DNA from: Emmonsiellopsis sp. PD_33
Lineage: Eukaryota > Ascomycota > Eurotiomycetes > Onygenales > Ajellomycetaceae
Assembly: GCA_032988165.1 (NCBI GenBank)
Contig: JANTQF010000021.1
Coordinates: forward strand, 124,001 to 188,000
Reading direction: 5' to 3'
Length of the DNA stretch: 64,000 bases
Below the pieces are notes generated by a model that did no database searches, was not told the DNA's origin, and was given only the letters and a program-made list of their open reading frames with translations. The translations under genes were made by a program, and so were the position numbers. Each line of letters starts with the position of its first letter. Position 1 is the first letter of the stretch. Below, piece by piece: positions 33,237 through 43,606 of this stretch.

Positions 33237-34610
33237 CTAAGACATTCCCTCAGCTCCCGGTGACGTTGACCTCAGCCGTAGACTCAAATCGATCGCTTGA
33301 GAGACTGTTTGCTGTTGTAATGAAGCGCCTGGCAAACCTGCCTCCTCATTTCCAGGCTTGTTGTCTTCAATCATAATATCGGGAGCGGTCTCACTTGACG
33401 TTTGTTTCCTTCTTTCAACCCGGGGTTCTGAGGCCTGAATTGCATTGTCCCAGATGTCCTCCATTTCGCTATCTTCGCTCTCCTATCGTCGTCCACCGTA
33501 CTACCCGCCTCGGATTTCCTCTTCTTTGGTGTTGCGCCCTTCGAGCCCCCTCCGCCGTATTGGTTCCTGAGCTGGACCCCACTGAGGAATTCTTCTTTGC
33601 GCTCCATCCGAATATCCCCTTCGTCGATCGACACATGGAGTCTAATGACATTACGCCGATCCCCATTCGTGATGGAAGGCTTAGCAAGCAGAAGTACCGC
33701 CCAAGCAAAAGGGGCAGGGGGGTATGGTCGAGTATTGTTGAGATACTGCACAACGGTATTGTGCAAGGTTGGATAATACTCGACGGCGCCGGTCGAGAGT
33801 ATATGTGCCACATATTGTGGGTGAGGAGAAGTGCCGGTCTCTGCTGCAGGCGTGACTCCGGCTCCAGCAACTTTTGGTACAATAACAAGACAGCGTTTAT
33901 CAAAGCATGTATGTATATCAGGCCTTAGGGAAAGGGGGTTGGCAGAATCATTGATATCTCCAAGAACCCAGCCCCTTCAGCCTCTTCAGCCTCGTTCTCG
34001 CAAAAAAAAGTGCTGCCCACCCCCCCAGCCTCTTCATACTTCCCCTCCAGCAGCAGAGCAACAAGATTCTCCCGTTTTATCCTCCATCTCAGGAGGGAGG
34101 CTTGTCTTAGCCTTCCTAAGCAGTATAGTAGCTGCTTCATCCAAGGCCTGCAGAGACTGACAACATTTATGTTGGTCTAGAACATGTTAGCTAAAAAGAG
34201 CATCAAAGGGACTTGTAGACAATACCGAGATCGTTCACCTCATCCGGGGTGAGGCCATACAGAGTACGGAAAGATCTCCATTCGGTGCTGCTTTTCTTGT
34301 AACGTTCGGTGAGCACCATGGCATCAGACCGCACATCCCCACCGTGGATGACATCCTTGTTCAGCCTGCGGATTTCCTCGTTTTGGCGTTCAGTCGCTCT
34401 GTGCAGCGCGTCTCTCACCCATGTGGAGATGGCCCTCTGGCGGATATCCAGATGACTCTGGCGATGCGACTCAAGTTTCTTGATCTTGTCGTCCTGGATC
34501 TGGCAATGAGCCTCAAGTCTCGTGAGCCTTTCAAGAAGGCCGAAGCCGCCTTCGTTGGCGGCCAGTCTCTGCTCGGCATCATATTGCATTGCTGGCGCCT
34601 CCCTGACCAT
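33237..34610 (-). pseudogene. Unrecognised multi-part gene, intact or broken
   Basis: Three coding-like pieces lie in order on the minus strand. At 34610-34203, a coiled-coil segment (MVREAPAMQYDAEQRLA..., 135 residues) ends YGLTPDEVNDLGIVYKSL. At about 34165-34050 there is a short piece (ALDEAATILLRKAKTSLPPE). At about 33890-33371, a piece begins near FDKRCLVIVPKVAGAG, continues VAHILSTGAVEYYP and YGGGGSKGATPKKRK, and contains a possible nuclear signal. Its 3' end overlaps another open frame (33464-33237, MEDIWDNAIQ...), so a frameshift or an unseen intron is possible. An intron with donor near 34221 would join the first two pieces. The pieces look like real protein (balanced composition, normal CG) but I cannot name a family. 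Confidence 0.4.
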
Positions 34611-34698
34611 TTTTTAGACACAGGCGTCAGGAGGGTTTTCCTGGTCCTCAACGGAACTGTGGTATGCAATCTGGATGTTCCTCTGTGGTAGTATGAAT

Positions 34699-35151
34699 TT
34701 AGTAGTTGTCTTTCATCGTGGCAAAATGGACTCTACCGGTGCTTGCGGGTTCGGGTTCACATGAGTCATAGGCCTTTTCATTTCGGCGTTCCGTGGCTTT
34801 GTGCAGCGCGTCTCTCACCCTTTGGCGGATATCCAGATGGCTCTGGCGATCGGACTCTAGTTTCATGATCTTGCCGTTAAGTTTTGCGAGCTCCGTAATA
34901 AACCTGAAGCCGCCTTCGTGAGATGTGACCATGAGGGAATCCCCAATCTTGAAAACTAGGGACAGCAGGATACTGGCCTGATAGGAAAGGAAGCCGTCCC
35001 TAACAATGAAATGGTATTGTCGGTCTGCAAAAACCCCATCAAGTGGTAGCTCCAAGCTGACCCTGTTTATCGTGTGTAAAATGGCCAGTGTCAAAGGCAT
35101 TATGAGCAAGGAGTTGGCATGCAACCAGAGCTGTTCCATGGTGGACACCAT
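34699..35151 (-). CDS. Hypothetical 150-residue protein with duplicated coiled-coil cassette
   Basis: Open frame from ATG 35151 (MVSTMEQLWLHANSLLIMPL). Its middle part (LESDRQSHLDIRQRVRDALH, then KATERRNEK) repeats the coiled-coil of the neighbouring gene (LESHRQSHLDIRQR...RDALHRATERQNE) at about 34540-34380, with DNA-level similarity around GGATATCCGCCA. The copy here lacks an internal ISTW segment present in the neighbour. This suggests a local partial duplication. The N-terminal ~80 residues are hydrophobic-rich. Function unknown; it could be a first exon or a pseudogene of the same family. Confidence 0.4.
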   Translation of the reverse strand: MVSTMEQLWLHANSLLIMPLTLAILHTINRVSLELPLDGVFADRQYHFIVRDGFLSYQASILLSLVFKIGDSLMVTSHEGGFRFITELAKLNGKIMKLESDRQSHLDIRQRVRDALHKATERRNEKAYDSCEPEPASTGRVHFATMKDNY

Positions 35152-35950
35152 AAAATGGAGAGCTTGTGCAGGATGCAGGACTTCAGCATAGCCAAAGCTC
35201 AGTATTCAGTCCATCAAAAGTGTCTGGACTGATTCCCCAATGATGGAGATTGAAGAGCTACCATCAAAAATGTCTGACATCGCGCTGGACTAAAGCAAGG
35301 CTCTAGTTATCTGAGGATGACATCTTATACACGTTGATCTCTGGAAATCTTCTTGGGCCTGTGGATTCAACAAACGCAGTGTATGGACTGTGATGTAGAA
35401 CAGGCATCTTTAGCCATTAGTATTTAGCAAAAAAGGCTCTATGCTAATTGAATAAGGATTAATTCACAGGAAAGGTCAAAGTTGAGGCTTGATAATGTTG
35501 TGACTGCAAGGAGGCTGAGTGACCCTAAGCCAAAGTGAAACATTCTGCTAGTTAATATTAATTACGGGGTATTATTCTTAATTCTAAAGGCATCTTAATT
35601 GTCTAGAAGTACTAGTCAGTCAATCTTAAAACTTGGTTTCCTGGTTTACCAAGACCTTTCCCACATGGGTACGGAACTATATAATTGCTTCTAACGCCAA
35701 CTTAAACTTTCCATGATAGGCCTGAAGGCCAATGTTTAATATCAGATTAAACCCGAAATGAAATGACTTTTTAAAAATAAATTAATCCCCTGCCTAAGAA
35801 ATAAGAGCCCATTACCAGAAGGGCTAATCTAACATGAACGGTATTGTTTGATACCCCCTTGCTCAGAGAAAATCCTTCCAAGGCTTCAGAACCGCATCAC
35901 CTGATTGAAATGGAAACATTATCCTCCCTTTCCACGACCTATTCTTGCTC
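35152..35950. other. Intergenic region, A+T-rich
   Basis: Nothing coding supported. It separates the unrecognised coiled-coil gene from the HAD relic; both point left. Confidence 0.5.
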
Positions 35951-36816
35951 CTAATTTATGGCATCAGTTTTGAGCCAAATGCCGAACTTGATACCAGGTC
36001 CGTCTTCATCCTTGATTGGTATAGAATCGGCCACCCTTTCCAGGTCTTTCACGACCCAATCCGGGTTGGCAGATAGGATTTCAGCCTTGTTGGTGCTTGT
36101 CTGGATTCCCACAACTTGGCAACCCGCCGCCCTGGCGGCTGCGATACCCCATGCGTTATCTTCGATAGCGAGAATTTTCATGTGCCCTCGCCCTATGAGA
36201 TCCCTTCCCTCCCGATATCCATGCACCAACCCCGGAATATGTGGAGCGGGGACACATTTTGGTGCGTTATTAATACCGACCGCTTTGAGCCAGGCTTTCG
36301 CACGAGGACCAGTTGCGTTTGTGACGATGGCGCAGCGCTTTTGGCCCGATTGACCTAGATGCTTCGGGGGCAGTGGTATTGCGTACACCTTTTCGAGAAA
36401 ACGGTTCAGGCCGCCGATTGGCTTTAGGTATTTTGCATAGGAATTCGCGATATGGAGTTCTATCTTCTCGACAACTATTTGTTTAATTATTTAGTATTTC
36501 CTAAGAAGAACCTCGGGATGGAGTAAACAACTTACCCTCCGGAGTGTCTAAGCCGGAGTTATCCTTCGACATAATTTCGTCCGTAGTAAGGCCACGGGCG
36601 GTTGCAATAAATTTTCGGATGTCCTTAATCTCCTTAATCTGTAGTATTTCCTTTGCCAGCCTTCATTTATTATATTAAGTTTAACAAACGTCGATAAGGG
36701 ATATAGACGTACCATTGATGAGATTTATCCATGGCAACTGCATCATCGGCGAAAGTTCCGAAAATGAAGCCATCAAACGATTCCCTATTTTCAGGAGAGG
36801 ACGAGTCATTCGCCAT
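35951..36816 (-). pseudogene. Degenerate HAD-superfamily phosphatase, paralogue of the gene at 57936-58788
   Basis: Three exon-like blocks match the intact HAD gene 21 kb away in order and intron placement: 36816-36713 (MANDSSSPENRESFDGFIFG, compare MSNESSSPPTTASFHGLLFD), 36638-36536 (KFIATARGLTTDEI, compare EVILKTAHGRRTIDV) and 36474-35951 (AIEDNAWGIAAARAAGCQVVG, compare VLEDSPAGIKAGKAAGCKVVG; PDWVVKD in both). HAD motif I, DMDGT with the Asp nucleophile, is replaced by GTFAD, and the KPDP lysine motif by VPAPH. The acidic ED of motif IV remains. Splicing exon 1 to exon 2 at the visible GT and AG makes an in-frame TGA, so a frameshift or splice defect is also present. It is very unlikely to be a phosphatase and is probably a pseudogene. 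Confidence 0.7.
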
Positions 36817-36818
36817 TT

Positions 36819-37476
36819 TTATATTGTTCTCTTTGTTGATAATTTGAAAACGACCATGTCCGAAGCAGGAGTCAAACCTGCTTTCATGTGTGGATTTATA
36901 CTGCTGAGATTGACTTTGCGGAATGTAGCATTCTTCCTGTCTTCATGGAGGATGCCCTCGTGATACATCTTTTGGAACGCTGGTCGTGATGATTTGAAGA
37001 TGCCACACATTGGTCCTTTGTGATTAGCGTGAGAAGATGTATCTGCGACAGTAGTAACCACACGTGGTGGAAGCCGAGCCAATTCATGTGGCGAACGCAT
37101 TGGCTTTCCGGCTTCCACACGGTGTCCTGGAGATCTGAATATAGGGGGGATAACCGATGGGGAACTGCCTCTGGGGATACCCGGGAGAGAAATAGGGGGA
37201 GAAGCACATCCATGGTTTATGGAGCATGACAGCAAGCCTGACCATCCCGGGAGGAGGGCGAGAATTCCGGGCATGGCCAGCAGGGAGACGAATAGGATGG
37301 TTAGACTCCGTTCGGAGAAAAAATAGGTGAACCGTGTTGTTCCTTCGGCAACATCAGTACCTAGATGAGAGGCGCGCCAGGTATGGCCCAGGGGCCATAG
37401 GGAATTTGCCCGAAAACTTGATGTAATCTAGGAACGAGTCAAGACACATGTTGGAAAGAGGCCGGATATCAGCCAT
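36819..37476 (-). pseudogene. Broken frame for a possible membrane protein
   Basis: On the minus strand a frame opens at ATG 37476 (MADIRPLSNMCLDSFLDYIK) and ends in a stop near 37355. A second frame then continues with TTRFTYFFSERSLTILFVSL and a hydrophobic run (LLAMPGILALLPGWSGLLS), and stays open to 36819. The two look like one protein separated by a frameshift; no GT-AG intron of usual size fits between them. No family recognised. It lies between the HAD relic and the PNP gene, all on the same strand. Confidence 0.3.
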
Positions 37477-37744
37477 GGGTGTATGATATTACATTCTTTG
37501 GGTGTAAGTAAAGTTTATTGACCATACGAAATACTTGGAGAGACATTTCACCTATCTGGACACTTCAGCTTCCCAGCATATCCGAAGTTAGTTCGAGATA
37601 TGGTCCTCGAAGTTCACATTTTAAACGATGTACCCTTCATTACCATCCTCCCCGACTGGATTCCGATCTTCGAGTTTATATTATGAAATCGGTTTTGCGC
37701 GGGATTCTCCTGGTCCACTATTAGCAATGCCGAATTTATCACCA

Positions 37745-38788
37745 TCAGGAATGTACCAGACCTACCTCACGTTCTGGGCTCTTTGTTTTTGGCCACTGCT
37801 CCAAGATCGCCCTTGTACACGCAGCGGCAGTTATTGCAGCGTATTCCTGCCATTGTTTGCTCTTATGGCTGTCGGCGTAGTCACATACCCCCTTGACCAC
37901 GATACACGGAAGATAGTCCCATACCCCGGCGCCTTCCATGTCAAACGCGATGCTGTTGTCTTGTTCCGAAATCCTATCACGATCATCACCGGACTTCATG
38001 ACCATATTTCCGGACGCAACCGAGCCGAAGTGGATGTCCGGTTTCTCTTTGGGTCCCCGGCGATTACAGAGTCGACGTGCATCACACTTTAGTTTGTCGC
38101 ACGAAGAATTCCGTGCCTCTTCGCAGACTCCATCGGGCCTGACACATCCTCCAGTGCCGCAGTCGTCCAGGTTGTGATGCTTGTGCCATAAGGTCGCTGG
38201 CATGAGGTGGTCCTTTAACACAGTGGATCCGACAGTTTGCCCGATATCAAGCTTCTTGTGCAAATCTTGGAGACAGGTGAGCGTACCCCCCCGAATGTCA
38301 TCCTTTTGAGACCCCAGTTTAGCTACGAAAGCTCGTATTTCGGGGTTCTGCCTACTTAAACTGTTCTCAACATCGGTCTTCCTCTTGAATCCATCCGGAT
38401 ACTCTCTCCCAAAGTCATATTGGACGACTTGTTTCCCGACAATAACATCTCCAAGCATGATCTTCCGTGGTTCCTCTTTGGGCACCCCGCCACAGATCCC
38501 AACAAGCAATGCTAGCCTGATACGTTCAAAGCTATGTATCAAGCGGGCTGCGACAGCCGCCGCGGGGATCTCGCCCATGCCAGGCACATGGACCAAAACC
38601 ACATTGTGGTGCGCGATCTTGCCTATTGTATACACATTCCTATCCGCCGGATTCTTTTGAGACCCGTCGTGCTCAATGTTTTCGGTCGAATATTCGAATA
38701 TGGCCCTCGCCGCTCGAGCTTCTAGGGGCAGGGCACATATGATGGCGATTTCAATGCCTGAAGCTCTTGGGGGTATTTTGGAGGACAT
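37745..38788 (-). CDS. Stand-alone purine nucleoside phosphorylase-superfamily (PNP_UDP) protein
   Basis: Single frame of 347 residues starting MSSKIPPRASGIEIAIICALPLEARAA. It spans a whole PNP/UDP-phosphorylase-like domain: β1 IAIICALPLEA, VPGMGEIPAA, the glycine-rich LLVGICGGVP, LGDVIVG, the sugar-binding signature FDMEGAGVWD (about 279-288) and CDYADSHK. In fungi this variant is best known as the N-terminal domain of NLR-like STAND proteins (PNP-NACHT or PNP-NB-ARC with repeats), with smaller stand-alone forms. Here the frame stops right after the domain and no NACHT motif (GxxGxGKS/T) is seen downstream. It may be a nucleosidase or a free effector domain of NLR-type immunity; this is inference. 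It sits about 290 bp from the Copia-2 insertion. Confidence 0.85.
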   Translation of the reverse strand: MSSKIPPRASGIEIAIICALPLEARAARAIFEYSTENIEHDGSQKNPADRNVYTIGKIAHHNVVLVHVPGMGEIPAAAVAARLIHSFERIRLALLVGICGGVPKEEPRKIMLGDVIVGKQVVQYDFGREYPDGFKRKTDVENSLSRQNPEIRAFVAKLGSQKDDIRGGTLTCLQDLHKKLDIGQTVGSTVLKDHLMPATLWHKHHNLDDCGTGGCVRPDGVCEEARNSSCDKLKCDARRLCNRRGPKEKPDIHFGSVASGNMVMKSGDDRDRISEQDNSIAFDMEGAGVWDYLPCIVVKGVCDYADSHKSKQWQEYAAITAAACTRAILEQWPKTKSPEREVGLVHS

Positions 38789-39076
38789 TGCAATGGTCCT
38801 TAGGGCGGATATTTGTCAGCGACTCTATTTCCTTTAACGTAATAGAGAGGAAGGGAGCACGAGGTGATAGTCCGGTAGCATGTAGGCCTCCTCCGTTGGT
38901 AGGCGAAGGTGATAGTAGTCTCTCTCAGCATGGTAGTCCGAACAGAAAATAAGGCGGCCACCGACGATCGAAGACAGTGTGCTAGTGGCACTACCCTAAT
39001 GAGGCTCATATTGATGAATAGCCTATGACAGTTGTTGTTCGCCCTATGATAGCTCGATAGCAGTCATGCGTCAAGG

Positions 39077-39387
39077 TGTGAGAATACGGGGGGTGGCGCG
39101 CTATTGAACGCTCAGACCTCTGAGGGATTACACACATTCAATCCTCACGCTCACCATCTTTCATTTTTAGATATATAGATTTTTCCTCTGTTTTTCTCAT
39201 ATAGTGATATCTTCTGATCATTTCAGTGGTTTTCTACACCTATTTTGCTAGGTTTTCTCATTTTTGTGATCTCCAGCTATCACATGCCAAGGAATTATAA
39301 ATAGTGGTGAAATTCACCCTCTTAGATAGTTGAATCAATTGAACATCTCCTCTTTTCTTTCACCTACCTACACTATGATCTCTCATA
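39077..39387 (+). repeat. 5' LTR of Copia-2
   Basis: 311 bp, starting TGTGAGAATACGG. It aligns without length change to the 3' LTR. Unlike that copy it keeps five CG dinucleotides in its first 73 bp (39087, 39097, 39099, 39109, 39148) and none after. A TATAAATAG box lies near 39296. Confidence 0.93.
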
Positions 39388-39400
39388 GTTATGAGCCCAG
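39388..39400 (+). other. Copia-2 primer-binding site for half initiator tRNA-Met
   Basis: GTTATGAGCCCAG directly follows the LTR. It is the reverse complement of the anticodon-arm sequence CTGGGCTCATAAC of initiator tRNA-Met, not of a tRNA 3' end. This matches the half-tRNA priming known for Drosophila copia and yeast Ty5. Confidence 0.8.
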
Positions 39401-39541
39401 TGGACATCTTCTAGATAGCCCCAGTGAATTACCTTTGATCTTTTCACTGTCTCTCAGAAACATACTCCTATTTTCTTAAGATTATCCCAGACCTCCTTGA
39501 AATACTCTCCTTTTCCCCTATCCCTATATCATTTGAATGTC

Positions 39542-39784
39542 ATGGCTACCAAAAGCACTGATGTAGTCCTCAGTAATGTCAAGGATTAGAATTAGTAGTA
39601 TGAGAATGTCTTATTCCATGCTTAATCCATTGATTTTGAAGAATATATGGATCCTAATATAGACCCCCCTATCCCCCCTGAATGCTCTAAGCTGTTCACA
39701 GAGAACAAGAATGCTCTGCTTGAGAAAAGAAATCATACTCTATAAATTCACAATAAGTATGAGAAGAAGTATAAGAAATACTGG
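39542..39784 (+). pseudogene. Copia-2 gag, first part, cut by Gypsy-1
   Basis: Frame from ATG 39542 (MATKSTDVVLSNVKD) with internal stops, up to the AAATC target site. It resumes at 47207 on the other side of Gypsy-1. Confidence 0.6.
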
Positions 39785-39789
39785 AAATC

Positions 39790-40086
39790 TGTGAGGGTGT
39801 AAACCAAATAGATGATGTGAAGAGCTCAATAGGAGGAATAGATTGAATATAGATATAGCTAAGATTAAAGGTAGGATATCTGAAGGAAAGTAGCTAATCA
39901 CTGAGGTTTCTATATATAGAAACCTCAGTGAAGGTATATATATAATTGTGTAATAACATAAGAAATGACTAAGCAAGAAGTGAGCATGAGGTATTAACAT
40001 AAGAGATGAATATACTCTGGGTATATAGTATAGTTAATATGCACTAGGCACAGCAATGATAAGGAGGCACACACTTGTGTATGATA
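39790..40086 (-). repeat. 3' LTR of Gypsy-1
   Basis: 297 bp, plus-strand start TGTGAGGGTGTAAACC; pairs end to end with 46905-47201. It is the 3' copy because the element reads on the minus strand. Confidence 0.93.
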
Positions 40087-40102
40087 ATTACCCTTCTTTT
40101 TC

Positions 40103-41840
40103 TTATATTACTGTTCTCAGCAATTTAGCATTGTTGTGCTTATAAGTAATAGCCTCTTTTGAAGGTAGCATGGAGTAGCATAGGTTAGTTTCATAGTGTC
40201 ATTCAGATGTATAAGCTCTGAGATGTCTTATTTATATTAGCTAAGCTCAGAGCATCTTATGTATATACTGTGAGGTGATTGCAAGTTGTGCATGTCTGCA
40301 TAAGCTACAGGCAGGTTGTGCAAGTGTGTTGTTACTAGAAGCATGTTATATAAATACTTTATTATCTGAGGCTCCAGAAGAATCTCAATTTAAATGTTAT
40401 ATTAATTCATTACTATAAAGAAGTATAAGGAGTATACTTCTTCAAGTTAGAGTCTTTCTCACTTTTTCTTCTTCTATAATTCTTGAAATGCTTCTTATGT
40501 CCAGAAGCCTACTACTACCTGTGCTGTTTTATTACTTTTTTTAATTATTTCTTTATTAATATCAACCTCTGCACCATGTCATCTGTGCCTGCACCTTCTT
40601 CCTGTGCTGTCAAGCATACTATATCCTGTGCTACTGTGGCCTAATATCAGGTCTATTACTGGCCTGATTTCACATAAGTCTTTCAAGCTGACAGTGCACA
40701 TGACTGGGGAAATGTACTGATAGCTTATATAGCTGAATTTCCTGTGCTTACTATCTTAGGCAGCAAAAATGAGTGTCTATAGACCCTACTAAATGATGTT
40801 GCCTGGCTCTAAATGCCTGTGTCCATTGTGTGCCTTATGTGCACATATGTAAGCTTTGTATGCTGATAAGTCCAAGTATGGAGCAGTTTTTTCCATGTTA
40901 TATATCCCTCAAGCTTGAATCAAAAGGCTAATCATATGATTAGCTGCCCCTCTCCTCTGAGCTCAACTGCTTGATAGTACTTTAAGTGCATATATACCTA
41001 TCTTGAGAGCTGAGCCTTTCTTAGGAGGAAGAGAAAGAGAATCTCTAATAGCTAATAAAATAGCTGTTAGCTTCTCATAAGAAGGCACATTGCAAGCAAG
41101 CTTATGACATTACTCTTATAGATAGGAAGTTGCACTGCTGCTGCAAGGTGATGTCTCTTATCTTTAAAGCTCTGAAGGATGAGAAAGAGGAGGGAGAGGA
41201 GTAAAGAGAGAATGAGAAGGAGGAGAAGAAGAAGGATTTAAGTGATAAGTGAAGTGATAAGTGCATGTCATGTAACTTTATAAGTTTAGAGCTTGGGAAG
41301 GTTGAAACTCTATAGCCCCTTATGAGGGTTGTTATTCCTGTGGGGAGTGGGGATGATGGAGAGGTTTGAGGGGAAATTAAGAAGGAGGAGGAGAAGTTTA
41401 AAGGGTTTTCAGACTGAGTCCTTATTTATAGTGTGCTATTAGGGTATTTTCTTTATCATTTTAGGCATCTGGAGCAGCAGAGTTAGGTCTGCTGTTTTGT
41501 GAGATAAAAGATGGGCTTGCCTTAATTGTGGAATAAGCCTCCTATCATGAGTAAGCTACTAAGTGTGTAAGAGGTATGAGAGTGTACACATGAAGTACCT
41601 AGTTAACATTTCTTTTATTTTGAATCTAAGAAGGCCTATAGGTAGATTCCCTGATTGAAACTCTACTGTCCATTTTCCTTGATGTTCTCTGATAGTATGG
41701 TAAGTTCTGAGCTTCTTGAGTGCTGAGAGTCAAGCACAGATCTTATTAAATACAATTAATTGAGCTCAGATCTTATTAGATGCTTCTATTCTCACTGTAA
41801 GTACTTTTCAGTGGTTTGATTTTCTTGCTGCTGAGCTTCT
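40103..41840. other. Spacer of Gypsy-1 between pol and 3' LTR
   Basis: 1.7 kb with no recognisable pol or gag sequence. A plus-strand (antisense) frame starts at ATG 40576 (MSSVPAPSSCAVKHTI) and can be followed for over 100 codons if RIP-type stops are ignored. Its stop density is near what AT-rich DNA gives by chance, so a coding role is only suspected. A GA-rich stretch lies at about 41160-41240. Confidence 0.35.
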
Positions 41841-42200
41841 TATTCTTGGAATATCTCAAATGCTTCTATAATGTTAATATTTTCCTTTAATTCTCAAGTG
41901 TTACCTACAGGACCCTATCTGAGCCAGTGGATAAAATATTTATTTTCTTTTTACTTTATCTTCCTAATTTTTAATATTATTTCAACCTTATATTTTTCTT
42001 CTTCATCAACAAGGTCTGGGCCTGATTCTGATAAGGCTCCATCCCAGTGAATATACTTCTCAAGCAGGGAGATGTGAAAAACAGGGTGTATACTACAAAA
42101 AAATAGAGGTATTTCAAGGTAGTAGGCTTGAGAGCTAATTCTCTGGAGAATTTTGAATGGTCTAACATACTTGTAATCAAATTTTTATATAGATTAAATC
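41840..42200 (-). pseudogene. Gypsy-1 integrase C-terminus and chromodomain
   Basis: Minus-strand translation gives KFDYKYVRPFKILQRI, then HPVFHISLLEKY (the conserved pol C-terminal module), then a chromodomain-like segment (VEIILKIRKIK...YFIHWLR*GPVGNT*ELKENI) with stops at Trp/Tyr-type positions. Chromodomains tether chromoviral integrases to heterochromatin marks. Confidence 0.7.
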
Positions 42201-43606
42201 ATTTGAAGGTTCTTTGCATTAAGGGTGACATACTCTCCCACATCAAAGGACTTAGAAAGGTATTTCAAGTCATAATAGGCTTTTTATGTATCTTATACTT
42301 TTTATAGGTTAACTTTGAGCTCAGAGTGCATCTCAGCCATTCATTTTAGCTAATTTATAACATGAGTGGCCACAGGTTGAGATGCATGATTAATATTAAT
42401 CTGAAGCTCTAAATAGTATCTTATAAGTACTTCTATGAGTACTTGATTAGTGAAACTATGTCAGAAGGAGTTATAGATAAATTGCACTAATAGAAGCTAC
42501 CTTATTCAGTCATCTTAATGAAAATTAATAAAATAGTGGAGGTAGTACTCTAGAGTTTGATTCTGACATTCTATCTGATCATCTATTTAGGGGTGAAAGG
42601 CTGTGGAAAGTTTACATCAGGTGTCAATAATATAGTAGAAGGTTGACTAATATTAGCTGATAAAAAGTGATTCCTAGTTGGAGATATGATGTTTTAGTAT
42701 GCTATAAGCATAATAGAACCAGGCATATATAACTTCAGCTAGTTCTTTAGTAGTAATATCCTTCATGCATGGGATATAGAGTGTGAATTTCATATAGATA
42801 TCATAAAGAACAAGTATGACATCATGTGTTTGTCTGAGAAAGCTTGAAGCTGAAAGACTGATAATGAAGTTCATTATAATGAATTTAAATGATTGAGAGA
42901 GTATAGATATAATTCTCATTTCTTTAAAAGATTTATAACACTTAGATTTGACATGCTAGCAAACATCACAGGTTTGAACATAGTTTGAAACATCCTTGGA
43001 AAGTCCATATCAGAAGTATTTATCTTGAATGCTTTCTATGAACTGTTTAATACTAAAATGTCCCCCTTAAGGGTCATCATGATTGATATAGAGGATTTCA
43101 TTGATAAGTACTTAATCTTTAGGTATATATACTCTACTATTAGCTTGAAGAATGTCATCTATCTTCAGAGTTCATAGTATGTCTTCTTCTGTAAATACCT
43201 CTTTTTTCTACACCTATATCTTAATCTTTTATGCCACAATGTCAAAGTTCTGCATGCATTGGAGCAGAGAGATGAGGGACTCAGGAAGTTCAGAGTAGGT
43301 AGAGTTTGTAGCCATTATTTTATTAATAATAATATGAGGCATATAGAGACAGCAGGCTGAGTACAGGGTACTATCAATATTGCTGAATGAGCATGGGGCA
43401 TTACTGGTGCTATCAGATAAGTATATAGTACACAGGTGAAGAGAAGGTGTAGTTGGCAGCTTAGTTATTAAATGGGCATCTTACTCATTTATTAGTGATA
43501 ATTGAGCCTCTTACTCATTATCATAGGTCTAAATGCAGTTTATAATAGGTGAAAGTTCTTTATGGGAGTTAAAGTCCCAGTCTAGTGTGATGCTGTGTTA
43601 TAGCTT

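Noticed and set aside
36865..36881. A T-arm-like hairpin (GCAGG...CCTGC, minus sense loop TTTGACT) suggesting a tRNA
   Set aside because: No matching D-arm, anticodon arm or 7-bp acceptor stem could be built around it.
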